Below, in pieces: positions 1-6,215 of a stretch of DNA of 9,426 bases (within the stretch, counting starts at the first letter, position 1; each line of letters starts with the position of its first letter). The stretch comes from UMGS1484 sp045593325 (GTDB taxonomy: Bacteria; Bacillota; Clostridia; Oscillospirales; Acutalibacteraceae). The DNA is taken from assembly GCA_045593325.1 (NCBI GenBank), contig JAZNWL010000029.1, positions 1 to 9,426 on the forward strand, given 5' to 3'. A program made the translations under genes and the position numbers. The notes below the pieces were generated by a model. That model was not told where the DNA came from. It did not search any database and worked only from the letters and a program-made list of their open reading frames with translations.

Positions 1-24
1 CTCCCCATTTTTGCGCCTATTTGT

Positions 25-77
25 CATTTTTTCGGCACTCGAAGTACCCTCGTACGTCTACCGTGCCGAAGAAAATG
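25..77. repeat. Stem-loop downstream of secA, possible dispersed intergenic element
   Basis: TTCGGCAC (31-38) pairs with GTGCCGAA (63-70) across a 24-base loop. The loop contains CGTACG (51-56) and two GTAC words, and T-rich and A-rich flanks (25-30 and 71-77) extend the pairing imperfectly. On the minus strand, the region also reads as a short open frame without an ATG that ends at a TAG near position 20. Length and lack of a start make it unconvincing as a gene. The tidy structure suggests a repeated or structured RNA element, but only one copy is in this window, so this is a guess from form alone. Confidence 0.35.
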
Positions 78-105
78 CCATCCTGCACCTTTTTTGAAAG
101 TCTGG

Positions 106-138
106 CAGTTTGTCAAAAAAAGGTTTTTTGACAAACTG
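106..138. repeat. Perfect 15-bp inverted repeat
   Basis: CAGTTTGTCAAAAAA (106-120) and TTTTTTGACAAACTG (124-138) are perfect reverse complements separated by AGG. It lies just beyond the secA terminator and may be a second, backup terminator or part of the same intergenic element as the 25-77 stem-loop. The A/T runs are in the apical part of the stem rather than after it, which is not the classic terminator form. Confidence 0.6.
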
Positions 139-141
139 GGC

Positions 142-180
142 AAAATGCCGTCCCAAGGGTAACCCTTAGGACGGCGTTTT
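142..180 (-). terminator. secA transcription terminator (possibly bidirectional)
   Basis: The arm 142-159 pairs with 163-180 around a TAA loop. The core is GCCGTCC/GGACGGC plus AAGGG/CCCTT, with one C-A mismatch and one G-T pair. The stem is bounded by AAAA on one side and TTTT on the other, so a short U tract follows it in either direction. It starts 11 bases past the secA stop and is best read as the secA terminator. Confidence 0.75.
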
Positions 181-191
181 GTTATATTGCT

Positions 192-2936
192 TTATTCATT
201 TTCACCGCAGCATTTTTTGTATTTCTTGCCTGACCCGCAAGGACAAGGATCATTTCGACCCACCTTTTGGGATTTGGTTTTCACCACGGTTTTGCTACGG
301 GTGCCGTCGCCCCCTACGTTTTCGGCGGTGATCTGGGCAACTTGTTTTCGTTCCACGTCTTCCTGACGAACCAATTTCACCGAAAGCATCATGCGGGCGG
401 TTTCATCCCGAATGGACTGACTCATGGCATTGAACATATCATACCCTTCGTTACGGTACTCAATGACGGGATTATGCTGAGCATAAGCCCGAAGACCAAT
501 ACCGTTGCGCAGTTCGTCCATGGCGTCGATATGGTCCATCCAATGACGGTCAACGTTTTGAAGCAAAATCTTCCGTTCCAGAAGCCGCATAATGTCACTG
601 CCGTATTCTTCTTCTTTTTCCCGAAGCATTTGTTCTGCCCGATCTTTCAGCATTTCGGCAACGTCTTCCCGTTGGGTATTCCCCAATTCTTCAGGGGTAA
701 AACGGAAGTCATCGGGGGTGGTGAGCCAACCCAGGAAATGACCCCGCAAGCCGTCCAGATTCCAATGGTCGTGAACACGGTCATCATTTAAGAACAACAG
801 GCAAGCATCGTCGATGGTGTCGTGAATCATGGAAAGAATTTTTTCCTGAACCGATTCTTCTGCCAACACCAGATCCCGTTGGGAATAGATCTTTTCCCGT
901 TGCACGTTCATAACGTCGTCAAATTCCAGCACGCTTTTACGGGCGGCAAAGTTACGGGATTCAATATTGGCTTGGGCGGTTTCCAAAGAATTGGTCAGCA
1001 TTTTGCTGTCCAAAGGTTGATTTTCGTCAACCCCCAGGGTTTCCATTAACCGCATCATCCGTTCCCCGCCGAACAGACGCATTAAATCGTCTTCCATGGA
1101 CAGGTAAAAACGGCTGGCACCGGGGTCTCCCTGACGGCCTGCACGACCCCGCAACTGGTTATCAATACGGCGGGATTCGTGACGTTCGGTACCAATGATG
1201 AACAAGCCTCCTGCTTCCCGCACCTTTTCGGCTTCGGGCTCAATTTCAGCTTTGTGCTTTTGCAGCAATTCCTGATAGAACTTGCGGCTTGCCAGAATTT
1301 CTTCATCGTCGGTTTCAAAATAGCTGGTGGCATTATAAATTTGTTCTTCGTCATACTCGGCTTTTTGCATATCGGCTTTTGCCAGATATTCCGCATTACC
1401 GCCCAGCATAATATCGGTACCACGGCCTGCCATATTGGTGGCAATGGTCACCGCGCCAAGTTTCCCAGCCTGGGCAACAATGGCGGCTTCTTTTTCGTGG
1501 TGTTTGGCATTGAGCACGTTATGGGGAATCCCTTTTTTCTTTAAAACGTTACTTAAAAACTCGGATTTTTCAATGGATACGGTACCCACCAGCACAGGTT
1601 GACCTTTGGCATGACATTCTTCAATTTGATGGATGATGGCATTGATCTTACCTCGCAGGGTTTTATACACCGAGTCGGGCAGATCTTGCCGCGCCAAGGG
1701 TTTATTGGTGGGAATCTCAATAACGTCTAACCGATAAATATCCCCGAATTCTTCCTGTTCGGTAAGAGCGGTACCGGTCATCCCCGAAAGTTTTTTGTAT
1801 AAACGGAAATAGTTCTGGAAGGTGATGGTGGCGAGGGTTTTGGATTCATGAGCAACCGTTACCCCTTCTTTGGCTTCAATGGCTTGGTGCAGACCTTCGT
1901 TATACCGTCTGCCCAACATCATACGACCGGTGAATTCGTCAATAATCACCACTTCCCCGTCCTTCACCATATAGTCCACGTCACGCTTCATGATGCCGTA
2001 AGCCCGAATGGCTTGGTTAATATGATGAAGCAGGGTGTTGTTTTCCATATCGGAAATATTTTCCACCCCGAAAAAGGCTTCGGCTTTTTTCATACCGTCG
2101 GGGGTCAGGGTGCAGGTTTTTGCCTTTTCGTCCACCAGATAGTCCCCGTCATAGGTAACGTCGGTATTTTCTTTGGAATCAATTTCCTTGATAACGGTTT
2201 TCTTCAGCCGACGGGCAAATTGGTCTGCCCGCAAATACAGGTCGCTGGATTTTTCTCCTTGCCCGGAAATGATCAAGGGGGTTCTGGCTTCGTCGATTAA
2301 AATGGAGTCCACTTCGTCCACAATGGCAAAGGCATGACCCCGTTGCACCTTGCGGTTCATGTCTACCACCATGTTATCCCGCAAATAGTCGAAGCCCATT
2401 TCGTTATTGGTGCCGTAGGTAATGTCGGCGGCATAGGCTTCTCTGCGTTGGTCGTTGGTCAGTCCGTGAACAATCAAGCCCACTTTCAGCCCTAAGAAGG
2501 TGTAAACCTTACCCATCCATTCGGAGTCACGGGTGGCAAGGTAGTCGTTGACCGTTACAATGTGCACCCCGTTGCCGGTTAAGGCATTCAGGTAAGCAGG
2601 CAGGGTGGCAACCAGGGTTTTCCCTTCCCCGGTTTTCATTTCGGCAATGCGGCCTTGGTGAAGAACGATCCCCCCCACGATCTGCACAGGGAAATGCCGC
2701 ATATTCAGCACACGGGCGGCGGCTTCCCGACAAACCGCAAAGGCATCGGGCAAAATCTGGTCGGTGGTTTCGCCTTTCCGTAACCGTTCTTTTAAAATCC
2801 CTGTTTGCCGTTGCAAATCTTCGTCGGTCATGACCTTGTATTTTTCTTCCAAAGCCAAAACCCGTTGCAGGATGGGGTCTAATTTTTTCACCTGTTTTTT
2901 ACTGTAATTTCCAAATAAAGCGGAAAGAAGTCCCAT
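192..2936 (-). CDS. secA: Preprotein translocase ATPase subunit SecA
   Basis: This is the motor ATPase that drives unfolded preproteins through the SecYEG channel at the cytoplasmic membrane. The 914-residue length is normal for a full SecA. Visible motifs are the Walker A MKTGEGKT (about residues 100-107), the DEVDSILIDEARTP segment with Walker B DEVD (207-210), TNMAGRGTDI and the RGRAGRQGDPG helicase motif in the second nucleotide-binding fold. A C-terminal SEC-C zinc motif, CPCGSGKKYKKCC, is expected to bind SecB or phospholipid. The start MGLLSALFGN was chosen because GAGG lies 9 bases upstream; an in-frame ATG at 2951 overlaps that site and would add only MRFSI. It is transcribed alone from a promoter at 2980-3008 and ends at the 142-180 hairpin. 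It would export the two SipW-type proteins in this window, though that applies to any Sec substrate. Confidence 0.98.
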   Translation of the reverse strand: MGLLSALFGNYSKKQVKKLDPILQRVLALEEKYKVMTDEDLQRQTGILKERLRKGETTDQILPDAFAVCREAAARVLNMRHFPVQIVGGIVLHQGRIAEMKTGEGKTLVATLPAYLNALTGNGVHIVTVNDYLATRDSEWMGKVYTFLGLKVGLIVHGLTNDQRREAYAADITYGTNNEMGFDYLRDNMVVDMNRKVQRGHAFAIVDEVDSILIDEARTPLIISGQGEKSSDLYLRADQFARRLKKTVIKEIDSKENTDVTYDGDYLVDEKAKTCTLTPDGMKKAEAFFGVENISDMENNTLLHHINQAIRAYGIMKRDVDYMVKDGEVVIIDEFTGRMMLGRRYNEGLHQAIEAKEGVTVAHESKTLATITFQNYFRLYKKLSGMTGTALTEQEEFGDIYRLDVIEIPTNKPLARQDLPDSVYKTLRGKINAIIHQIEECHAKGQPVLVGTVSIEKSEFLSNVLKKKGIPHNVLNAKHHEKEAAIVAQAGKLGAVTIATNMAGRGTDIMLGGNAEYLAKADMQKAEYDEEQIYNATSYFETDDEEILASRKFYQELLQKHKAEIEPEAEKVREAGGLFIIGTERHESRRIDNQLRGRAGRQGDPGASRFYLSMEDDLMRLFGGERMMRLMETLGVDENQPLDSKMLTNSLETAQANIESRNFAARKSVLEFDDVMNVQREKIYSQRDLVLAEESVQEKILSMIHDTIDDACLLFLNDDRVHDHWNLDGLRGHFLGWLTTPDDFRFTPEELGNTQREDVAEMLKDRAEQMLREKEEEYGSDIMRLLERKILLQNVDRHWMDHIDAMDELRNGIGLRAYAQHNPVIEYRNEGYDMFNAMSQSIRDETARMMLSVKLVRQEDVERKQVAQITAENVGGDGTRSKTVVKTKSQKVGRNDPCPCGSGKKYKKCCGENE

Positions 2937-2945
2937 AATCGAAAA

Positions 2946-2949
2946 CCTC
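2946..2949 (-). promoter_or_regulatory. secA ribosome binding site
   Basis: On the minus strand, GAGG lies 9 bases upstream of the ATG at 2934-2936. It overlaps the codon after the alternative upstream ATG (2949-2951), so it supports the 914-residue start over the 919-residue one. Confidence 0.7.
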
Positions 2950-2979
2950 ATTTCGTTAATATAATGTTGTTATTTTTAT

Positions 2980-3008
2980 AGTATATCACATTTTTTACCA
3001 TACTGCAA
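2980..3008 (-). promoter_or_regulatory. secA promoter, sigma-A type
   Basis: On the minus strand there is a -35 TTGCAG (3003-3008), a 17-base spacer and a -10 TATACT (2980-2985). The -10 is preceded by TGA, an extended -10. Transcription should start near 2973, giving a leader of about 37 bases before the secA ATG. Confidence 0.75.
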
Positions 3009-3092
3009 TGATATATTGTTGACAGGGTTTGCTATTTTTCTAATACACCCAGAAACAATTTTAAAAAAATTCAAAAAAATGCAAAAAAGGGG

Positions 3093-3121
3093 TTGCAATT
3101 TGCAAGCAGATGAGTTATAAT
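3093..3121 (+). promoter_or_regulatory. tRNA-Leu promoter
   Basis: A -35 TTGCAA (3093-3098), a 17-base spacer and a perfect -10 TATAAT (3116-3121) end 12 bases before the mature tRNA 5' end at 3134. The expected start is near 3128, so only a few bases would need RNase P removal. Confidence 0.85.
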
Positions 3122-3133
3122 AGCGAAGCAGTT

Positions 3134-3220
3134 GCCGGTGTGATGGAATTGGCAGACGTGCTGGACTCAAAATCCAGTGGTGGCGACACCGTATCGGTTC
3201 GACCCCGATCACCGGCACCA
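3134..3220 (+). tRNA. tRNA-Leu, anticodon CAA, CCA encoded
   Basis: The acceptor stem GCCGGTG (3134-3140) pairs with CACCGGC (3210-3216), followed by discriminator A (3217) and an encoded CCA (3218-3220). The anticodon stem CTGGA/TCCAG encloses the loop CTCAAAA, putting anticodon CAA at 3168-3170 to read UUG. A long variable arm (GGTG/CACC) is typical of class II tRNA-Leu, and the T arm has the TTCGACC loop closed by ATCGG/CCGAT. It has its own promoter and terminator, so it is a single-gene unit divergent from secA. I saw no second copy of its 3' end in the window that would mark an integration site. Confidence 0.97.
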
Positions 3221-3227
3221 AGGAGAA

Positions 3228-3256
3228 CCCTTTGTCGTAAGACAGAGGGCTTTTTT
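3228..3256 (+). terminator. tRNA-Leu intrinsic terminator
   Basis: CCCTTTGTC (3228-3236) pairs with GACAGAGGG (3241-3249), including one G-T pair, around a GTAA tetraloop. It is followed by C and TTTTTT (3251-3256). It begins 8 bases after the tRNA CCA. Confidence 0.92.
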
Positions 3257-3349
3257 CTTTTGTACAAAGTATTCCGATTCTGGCTTTACAAAAGGTGAAA
3301 CAATTCTTTTCTTTACCCGATAGAACAAAAAACACAATGGAACCAAAGA

Positions 3350-3383
3350 AAAACCGCCCACCCCTTACGGGATGAGCGGTTTT
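3350..3383 (-). terminator. Terminator of the left SipW-type gene
   Basis: AAAACCGC (3350-3357) pairs with GCGGTTTT (3376-3383), with an inner CCC/GGG pairing. Read on the minus strand, the stem is followed by a run of Ts. It lies about 40 bases past the stop codon at 3424-3426. The plus strand also ends in TTTT, so it may work in both directions. Confidence 0.85.
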
Positions 3384-3423
3384 ATTATGCGTTAATTCGC
3401 TTTGTTAAACAACAAAGAATAAC

Positions 3424-4659
3424 TTATGCTACAACGGGTTCGTCAGCAACTACAGTGTAAGTGTTGTCGCCGTTGTCAACTACATGATAACCATCAGCTA
3501 CCAAGTTGGGAGCACCGGTTTCAGCAGAGCTGGCAGCGGGGTTCCAACCAACAAAGGTACCGCCTTTAACGATAACGTTAGCAGTGTCGTTTGCATAGTT
3601 AGCGTCGATCATGTTGATGAGGTATTGGCCAGCATAAGCACTGGTATCTTCAAAGTAACCACCATTGATTACCAAAGTACCTTGAACAACGTTGATAGCA
3701 GTGCAAGCAGCTTTGTAGTTACCATCATTGATGGTCAAGGTTTTGCCAGCTTCTTTCAAAGTGATGGCATAACCAGCGGTGTTTTCGATGGTACCAACAC
3801 CGTTGATAGTGGTATCTTCTTTAACAGTCAGGGTAGAATATACTTCTGAACCGCTAGAATCGCCACGGTTAGAAGTGATAGCGCCTTCAACAGTCAAGGT
3901 GGTGGGTTGTGCGATCAAAGTAGAAGCTTCGGTCAAAGCGATGGTATCCAAAACGTTTACCAAACCGCCGTCCAAAGCTAAAACATCTTGCAATTCAGCT
4001 GCTACGATAGGATAGGTAGCGTTTTTATCGTATTGATCGTTTCCATAAGCATCATCTTCATAGGTCCATTGAGTAGCAACAGCAACCAGGTCAAAATTGC
4101 ACCAGTCGCCTTGATATTCATTCCCAGCAGATTCTTGCATTTTGATAACCAAGTCAATTTGAGCGGTTTCTTCGCCGTTGGGTTTCAAAGTACCAGCAAC
4201 GCCCAAAGCTTCATTTTGGAACAATTCAGCAACAGTACCCAAATAATCGCCGGTGATGATGGTTTCATCGCCAACTTTTTCAGCAGTACCGGCATAAACA
4301 TCCAAAACTTCAGTGATGTTAGAACCGTCGTCACCATCTTTGGTGTATTCGGTGTTATCGTTGGTTTCACCATAGGTCAAGTTGTCAAATACCAATTTGT
4401 ATTTGAGAGCCAAACTACCAGCGTTGGTCAATGTAAAATTCATGGGAGCAGTATAACCGGGTTCCCACAATTCATCAACATCAAGCAAGGTAGTGGTGCC
4501 AAGCACCAAATCCAAAGTACCGGCTTGGATTTTGTTGTCACTCAACACTTCACTATCGGTAAACCAAGCAAAGGTAGTGCCAACCAGCATTGAGAAGCAG
4601 AGAACCAGAGCCAGCAAACTGCCTAACAAAGCTTTTTTAGTGGTTTTGCGAGTTGTCAT
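3424..4659 (-). CDS. SipW-dependent-type secreted protein, TasA-like N-terminal and beta-helix-like C-terminal half (left paralog)
   Basis: A 411-residue exported protein. The N-terminus (basic RKTTKK, hydrophobic core about residues 10-29, then GTTFAWFTDSE) is the signal of proteins cut by the SipW signal peptidase, with cleavage probably after FA at 30-31. Residues about 35-200 resemble the TasA/CalY (camelysin) fold: NKIQAGTLDL, then WEPGYTAP and NAGSLALKYKLVF. Residues about 240-375 hold short beta-strand repeats rich in Gly and Asn (TLTVEGAI, TLTINDGNY, TLVINGGYF, VIVKGGTF), as in right-handed parallel beta-helices. No LPXTG motif or C-terminal membrane segment is present, so it is probably secreted or polymerised as a fibre. 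The start at MTTRKTTKK follows AAGGAGG by 8 bases. A strong promoter at 4802-4829 faces this gene, so it is predicted to be the expressed copy in this orientation. No sipW gene is in the window. A role in biofilm matrix or as a surface antigen is inferred from TasA. Confidence 0.85.
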   Translation of the reverse strand: MTTRKTTKKALLGSLLALVLCFSMLVGTTFAWFTDSEVLSDNKIQAGTLDLVLGTTTLLDVDELWEPGYTAPMNFTLTNAGSLALKYKLVFDNLTYGETNDNTEYTKDGDDGSNITEVLDVYAGTAEKVGDETIITGDYLGTVAELFQNEALGVAGTLKPNGEETAQIDLVIKMQESAGNEYQGDWCNFDLVAVATQWTYEDDAYGNDQYDKNATYPIVAAELQDVLALDGGLVNVLDTIALTEASTLIAQPTTLTVEGAITSNRGDSSGSEVYSTLTVKEDTTINGVGTIENTAGYAITLKEAGKTLTINDGNYKAACTAINVVQGTLVINGGYFEDTSAYAGQYLINMIDANYANDTANVIVKGGTFVGWNPAASSAETGAPNLVADGYHVVDNGDNTYTVVADEPVVA

Positions 4660-4763
4660 TGTGATTTCCTCCTTTTTTAAAATTTTTTTTGCAATGACAA
4701 TATGTACACACCTCATTGCAGGTGTTTACACCGTTAAAAATTCACCATAGATTATTGAAATCT
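4577..4763 (-). repeat. Left copy of the near-perfect 188-bp inverted repeat
   Basis: Read on the minus strand, this segment matches 6028-6215 with one substitution (ACT versus AAT at codon 3) and one single-base indel (a T4 versus T5 run upstream of the ribosome binding site). It spans the leader RNA, the ribosome binding site and the first 27 codons. Identity stops abruptly at both ends: inside the palindrome at the inner edge, and within the GTTFAWFTD codons at the outer edge. Confidence 0.95.
4690..4732 (-). promoter_or_regulatory. Structured 5' leader of the left paralog
   Basis: This is the counterpart, on the minus strand, of the right leader at 6059-6101, with identical sequence. Three helices can form: GGTGT:ACACC, ACACCT:AGGTGT and TGCAATGA:TCATTGCA. 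The middle helix competes with both others, so two alternative folds are possible. From the promoter at 4802-4829 the leader would be about 135 bases long, unusually long for a simple untranslated region. It could control translation or RNA stability; no known riboswitch class is recognised. Confidence 0.5.
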
Positions 4764-4769
4764 GCGGTG
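4743..4769. other. Candidate recombinase crossover site, left
   Basis: Arm CACCATAGATT (4743-4753), spacer ATTGA (4754-4758), arm AATCTGCGGTG (4759-4769). The arms match as inverted repeats except for two bases (GC instead of AT) in the inner arm. Inverted arms of 11-13 bases around a 5-8 base spacer are the usual core site of tyrosine recombinases. The spacer is the reverse complement of the right site's spacer (TCAAT), the orientation that gives inversion rather than deletion. The function is inferred. Confidence 0.6.
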
Positions 4770-4801
4770 AAGGGAAAGAGGGGTATAACTTGGTATGATT
4801 C

Positions 4802-4829
4802 ATTATATCACACAATCTCAGAAAAGCAA
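4802..4829 (-). promoter_or_regulatory. Strong outward promoter inside the putative invertible segment
   Basis: On the minus strand there is a -35 TTGCTT (4824-4829), a 16-base spacer and a perfect -10 TATAAT (4802-4807), with TGA directly before it (extended -10). It points through the left palindrome into the left SipW-type gene, with a start near 4795. It lies inside the inverted repeats, so inversion would turn it toward the right paralog. Confidence 0.75.
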
Positions 4830-4835
4830 GAGGTT

Positions 4836-4864
4836 TTGGTTAAAATTCCCTGACTTTTTACGAT
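4836..4864 (+). promoter_or_regulatory. Possible weak promoter of the recombinase gene
   Basis: TTGGTT (4836-4841), a 17-base spacer and TACGAT (4859-4864) match the consensus only in part. No better plus-strand promoter is visible upstream of the recombinase start at 4939. If real, the recombinase would be weakly expressed, which fits a low-frequency switch. Confidence 0.3.
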
Positions 4865-4938
4865 TTCAACAATAAAACGTCCCCATTTTTGGGCAATCCG
4901 ATAACTTCTTGCGGATGATAGAATAAAGGAACCACAAT

Positions 4939-5931
4939 ATGTATGGAAAGAAGGAATTCAGAGTGTTGGAACTGCACTTCAAAAAACGATTTTCCCTGTT
5001 TGTAAAACCGGAGAACGATACTTCAAGGTCTGAAAAATACCGGGTGTTTGCTATGGCAAAGGAATGGCTGGAACGAATCGCGACTACCGTGAAGCCTTCC
5101 ACCTTTCAAAAGTACAGCGGGGCGGTGGAACGGTATATTCTGCCCTATTTCGGGGAACAAAGCCTTTGTGAAATCAGCCGAACCGACTTGGTGAAGTTTG
5201 GTCAGGATTGCCTGAACCATGACCTTTCGGAAAAAACCGTGAATGATATTTTAGGGGTGGTTCGCATGATTTTGGGGTATGCCGGACGGGAGTATGACCT
5301 TACCCTTCCCCAGGTATCCTTTTTACGCCGTCCACCCAAAGAGACCCGTGTTCTCACCCCCACGGAAGAACAACGTCTTATACAATATATATTACGGCAT
5401 TTTGACCTGCACGGATTTGGAATTTTGCTTACATTATATACGGGGCTTCGGATCGGGGAACTTTGTGCTTTGCAGTGGCAGGACGTTTCACAAACGTCGG
5501 TAAAGGTTTCCAAGACCCTGCAACGTCTTTCGGTGGAAACAGGCAAGACCGCCCTGGTGTTCGGGGAACCCAAAAGCATGAATTCCTATCGGCAGATCCC
5601 CATTCCTGATTTTTTACAGCAATATATCGCCTGCTTTCGGAAAGAGGAAGGTTACGTTTTGGAAACCAAAAATCGAACTCCAACGGAACCACGCACTTTG
5701 CAAGCCAAATTCAGCCGTATTGCCAAGAGCTGTCGGTTAGAGGGGGTAACTTTTCACACCTTGCGACACACTTTCGCCACCCGATGTGTGGAAGCAGGTT
5801 TTGATTTGAAATCCCTTTCGGAAATTTTAGGACACCGGGACGTAAAAACCACCATGAATTTATACGTACACCCTTCCTTTGATTTTAAAAAGGAAAACAT
5901 GGAGAAATTAAAAATACCCCAGATTTCGTAA
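4939..5931 (+). CDS. Tyrosine recombinase (phage-integrase family), candidate DNA invertase
   Basis: This 330-residue protein cuts and rejoins DNA through a covalent tyrosine intermediate. A SAM-like core-binding domain covers about residues 38-115 (AKEWLERIATTVKPSTFQKY). The catalytic domain follows, with all expected residues: R171 in TGLRIGEL, a likely K212 in the beta-hairpin (PKSMNSYR), H273 and R276 in HTLRHTFA, H299 in LGHR, and the nucleophile Y309 in NLYVHPS. AAAGGA lies 8 bases before the ATG. It lies alone between two inverted copies of the SipW-gene leader, with no excisionase, relaxase or phage genes nearby. This argues for a dedicated inversion enzyme, like FimB/FimE of E. coli or RecV of Clostridioides difficile, rather than a mobile-element integrase. 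That role is inferred; the catalytic family is certain. The gene lies inside the segment it would invert. Confidence 0.9.
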   Translation: MYGKKEFRVLELHFKKRFSLFVKPENDTSRSEKYRVFAMAKEWLERIATTVKPSTFQKYSGAVERYILPYFGEQSLCEISRTDLVKFGQDCLNHDLSEKTVNDILGVVRMILGYAGREYDLTLPQVSFLRRPPKETRVLTPTEEQRLIQYILRHFDLHGFGILLTLYTGLRIGELCALQWQDVSQTSVKVSKTLQRLSVETGKTALVFGEPKSMNSYRQIPIPDFLQQYIACFRKEEGYVLETKNRTPTEPRTLQAKFSRIAKSCRLEGVTFHTLRHTFATRCVEAGFDLKSLSEILGHRDVKTTMNLYVHPSFDFKKENMEKLKIPQIS

Positions 5932-5939
5932 TCGGGGGT
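5916..5939 (+). other. Hairpin overlapping the recombinase stop codon
   Basis: ACCCC and GATT pair with AATC and GGGGT around TCGT, spanning the TAA stop at 5929-5931. It may help termination or mRNA stability together with the terminator that follows at 5950. It could also be chance. Confidence 0.35.
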
Positions 5940-5949
5940 GCCACAACAC

Positions 5950-5979
5950 GGGAGGCGTTTCGCCTCCCTTTTTTATTTT
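5950..5979 (+). terminator. Recombinase gene terminator
   Basis: GGGAGGCG (5950-5957) pairs perfectly with CGCCTCCC (5961-5968) around TTT, followed by TTTTTT and, after an A, TTTT. It isolates the right paralog from recombinase read-through, so that gene needs its own promoter or one brought in by inversion. Confidence 0.93.
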
Positions 5980-6009
5980 CAAAATCGTGCCTATGTTCCT
6001 GTGCCTCTG

Positions 6010-6037
6010 TTGACAATCTGACACCATAGATTTCAAT
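6010..6037 (+). promoter_or_regulatory. Weak or incomplete promoter before the right paralog
   Basis: A perfect -35 TTGACA (6010-6015) is present, but the best -10 at usual spacing is TTCAAT (6032-6037, 16-base spacer), a 4 of 6 match lying across the spacer of the palindrome. The other, strong promoter of this locus faces the opposite way. The right gene may therefore be low or off in this orientation. Confidence 0.3.
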
Positions 6038-6048
6038 AATCTATGGTG
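6022..6048. other. Candidate recombinase crossover site, right
   Basis: Arm CACCATAGATT (6022-6032), spacer TCAAT (6033-6037), arm AATCTATGGTG (6038-6048): a perfect 11-bp inverted repeat with an asymmetric 5-base spacer. It is the inverted partner of the site at 4743-4769 and sits at the inner edge of the right inverted repeat. An alternative reading is a hairpin in the leader RNA. Confidence 0.6.
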
Positions 6049-6215
6049 AATTTTTAACGGTGTAAACACCTGCAATGAGGTGTGTACATATTGTCATTGC
6101 AAAAAAAATTTTTAAAAAAGGAGGAAATCACAATGACAAATCGCAAAACCACTAAAAAAGCTTTGTTAGGCAGTTTGCTGGCTCTGGTTCTCTGCTTCTC
6201 AATGCTGGTTGGCAC
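6028..6215 (+). repeat. Right copy of the near-perfect 188-bp inverted repeat
   Basis: It matches the reverse complement of 4577-4763 with one substitution and one indel. The two copies enclose about 1.26 kb that holds only the recombinase gene and its flanks. Identity includes third codon positions in the signal-peptide codons. Confidence 0.95.
6059..6101 (+). promoter_or_regulatory. Structured 5' leader of the right paralog
   Basis: Helix 1 is GGTGT (6059-6063) with ACACC (6066-6070). Helix 2 is ACACCT (6066-6071) with AGGTGT (6078-6083). Helix 3 is TGCAATGA (6071-6078) with TCATTGCA (6094-6101). Helix 2 excludes helices 1 and 3, which can coexist. The ribosome binding site AAGGAGG follows after an A/T-rich stretch. 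Such overlap is what switching leaders look like, but no known class is recognised. Confidence 0.5.

Noticed and set aside
267..791. Plus-strand open frame opposite secA (174 aa), with others inside secA
   Set aside because: All lie within the certain secA gene in other frames and look like antisense composition.
3019..3046. TTGACA at 3019-3024 with TAATAC 16 bases on, as a second tRNA promoter
   Set aside because: The -10 matches poorly, and the promoter at 3093-3121 is far better placed.
3134..3220. tRNA-Leu as attachment site for the recombinase
   Set aside because: No repeat of the tRNA 3' end was found elsewhere in the window, and the recombinase is flanked by its own inverted repeats instead.
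2976..3335. Open frames across the tRNA-Leu gene on both strands
   Set aside because: The tRNA with its promoter and terminator fully explains this DNA.
3988..4593. Open frame (201 aa) on the plus strand opposite the left SipW-type gene
   Set aside because: This is the antisense shadow of the left paralog, for the same reasons.
4577..6215. A mobile element (insertion sequence or integrative element) bounded by the inverted repeats
   Set aside because: The repeats contain the starts of host-type genes rather than transposon ends. No target-site duplication was seen, and the enclosed DNA carries only the recombinase. A domesticated element cannot be fully excluded.
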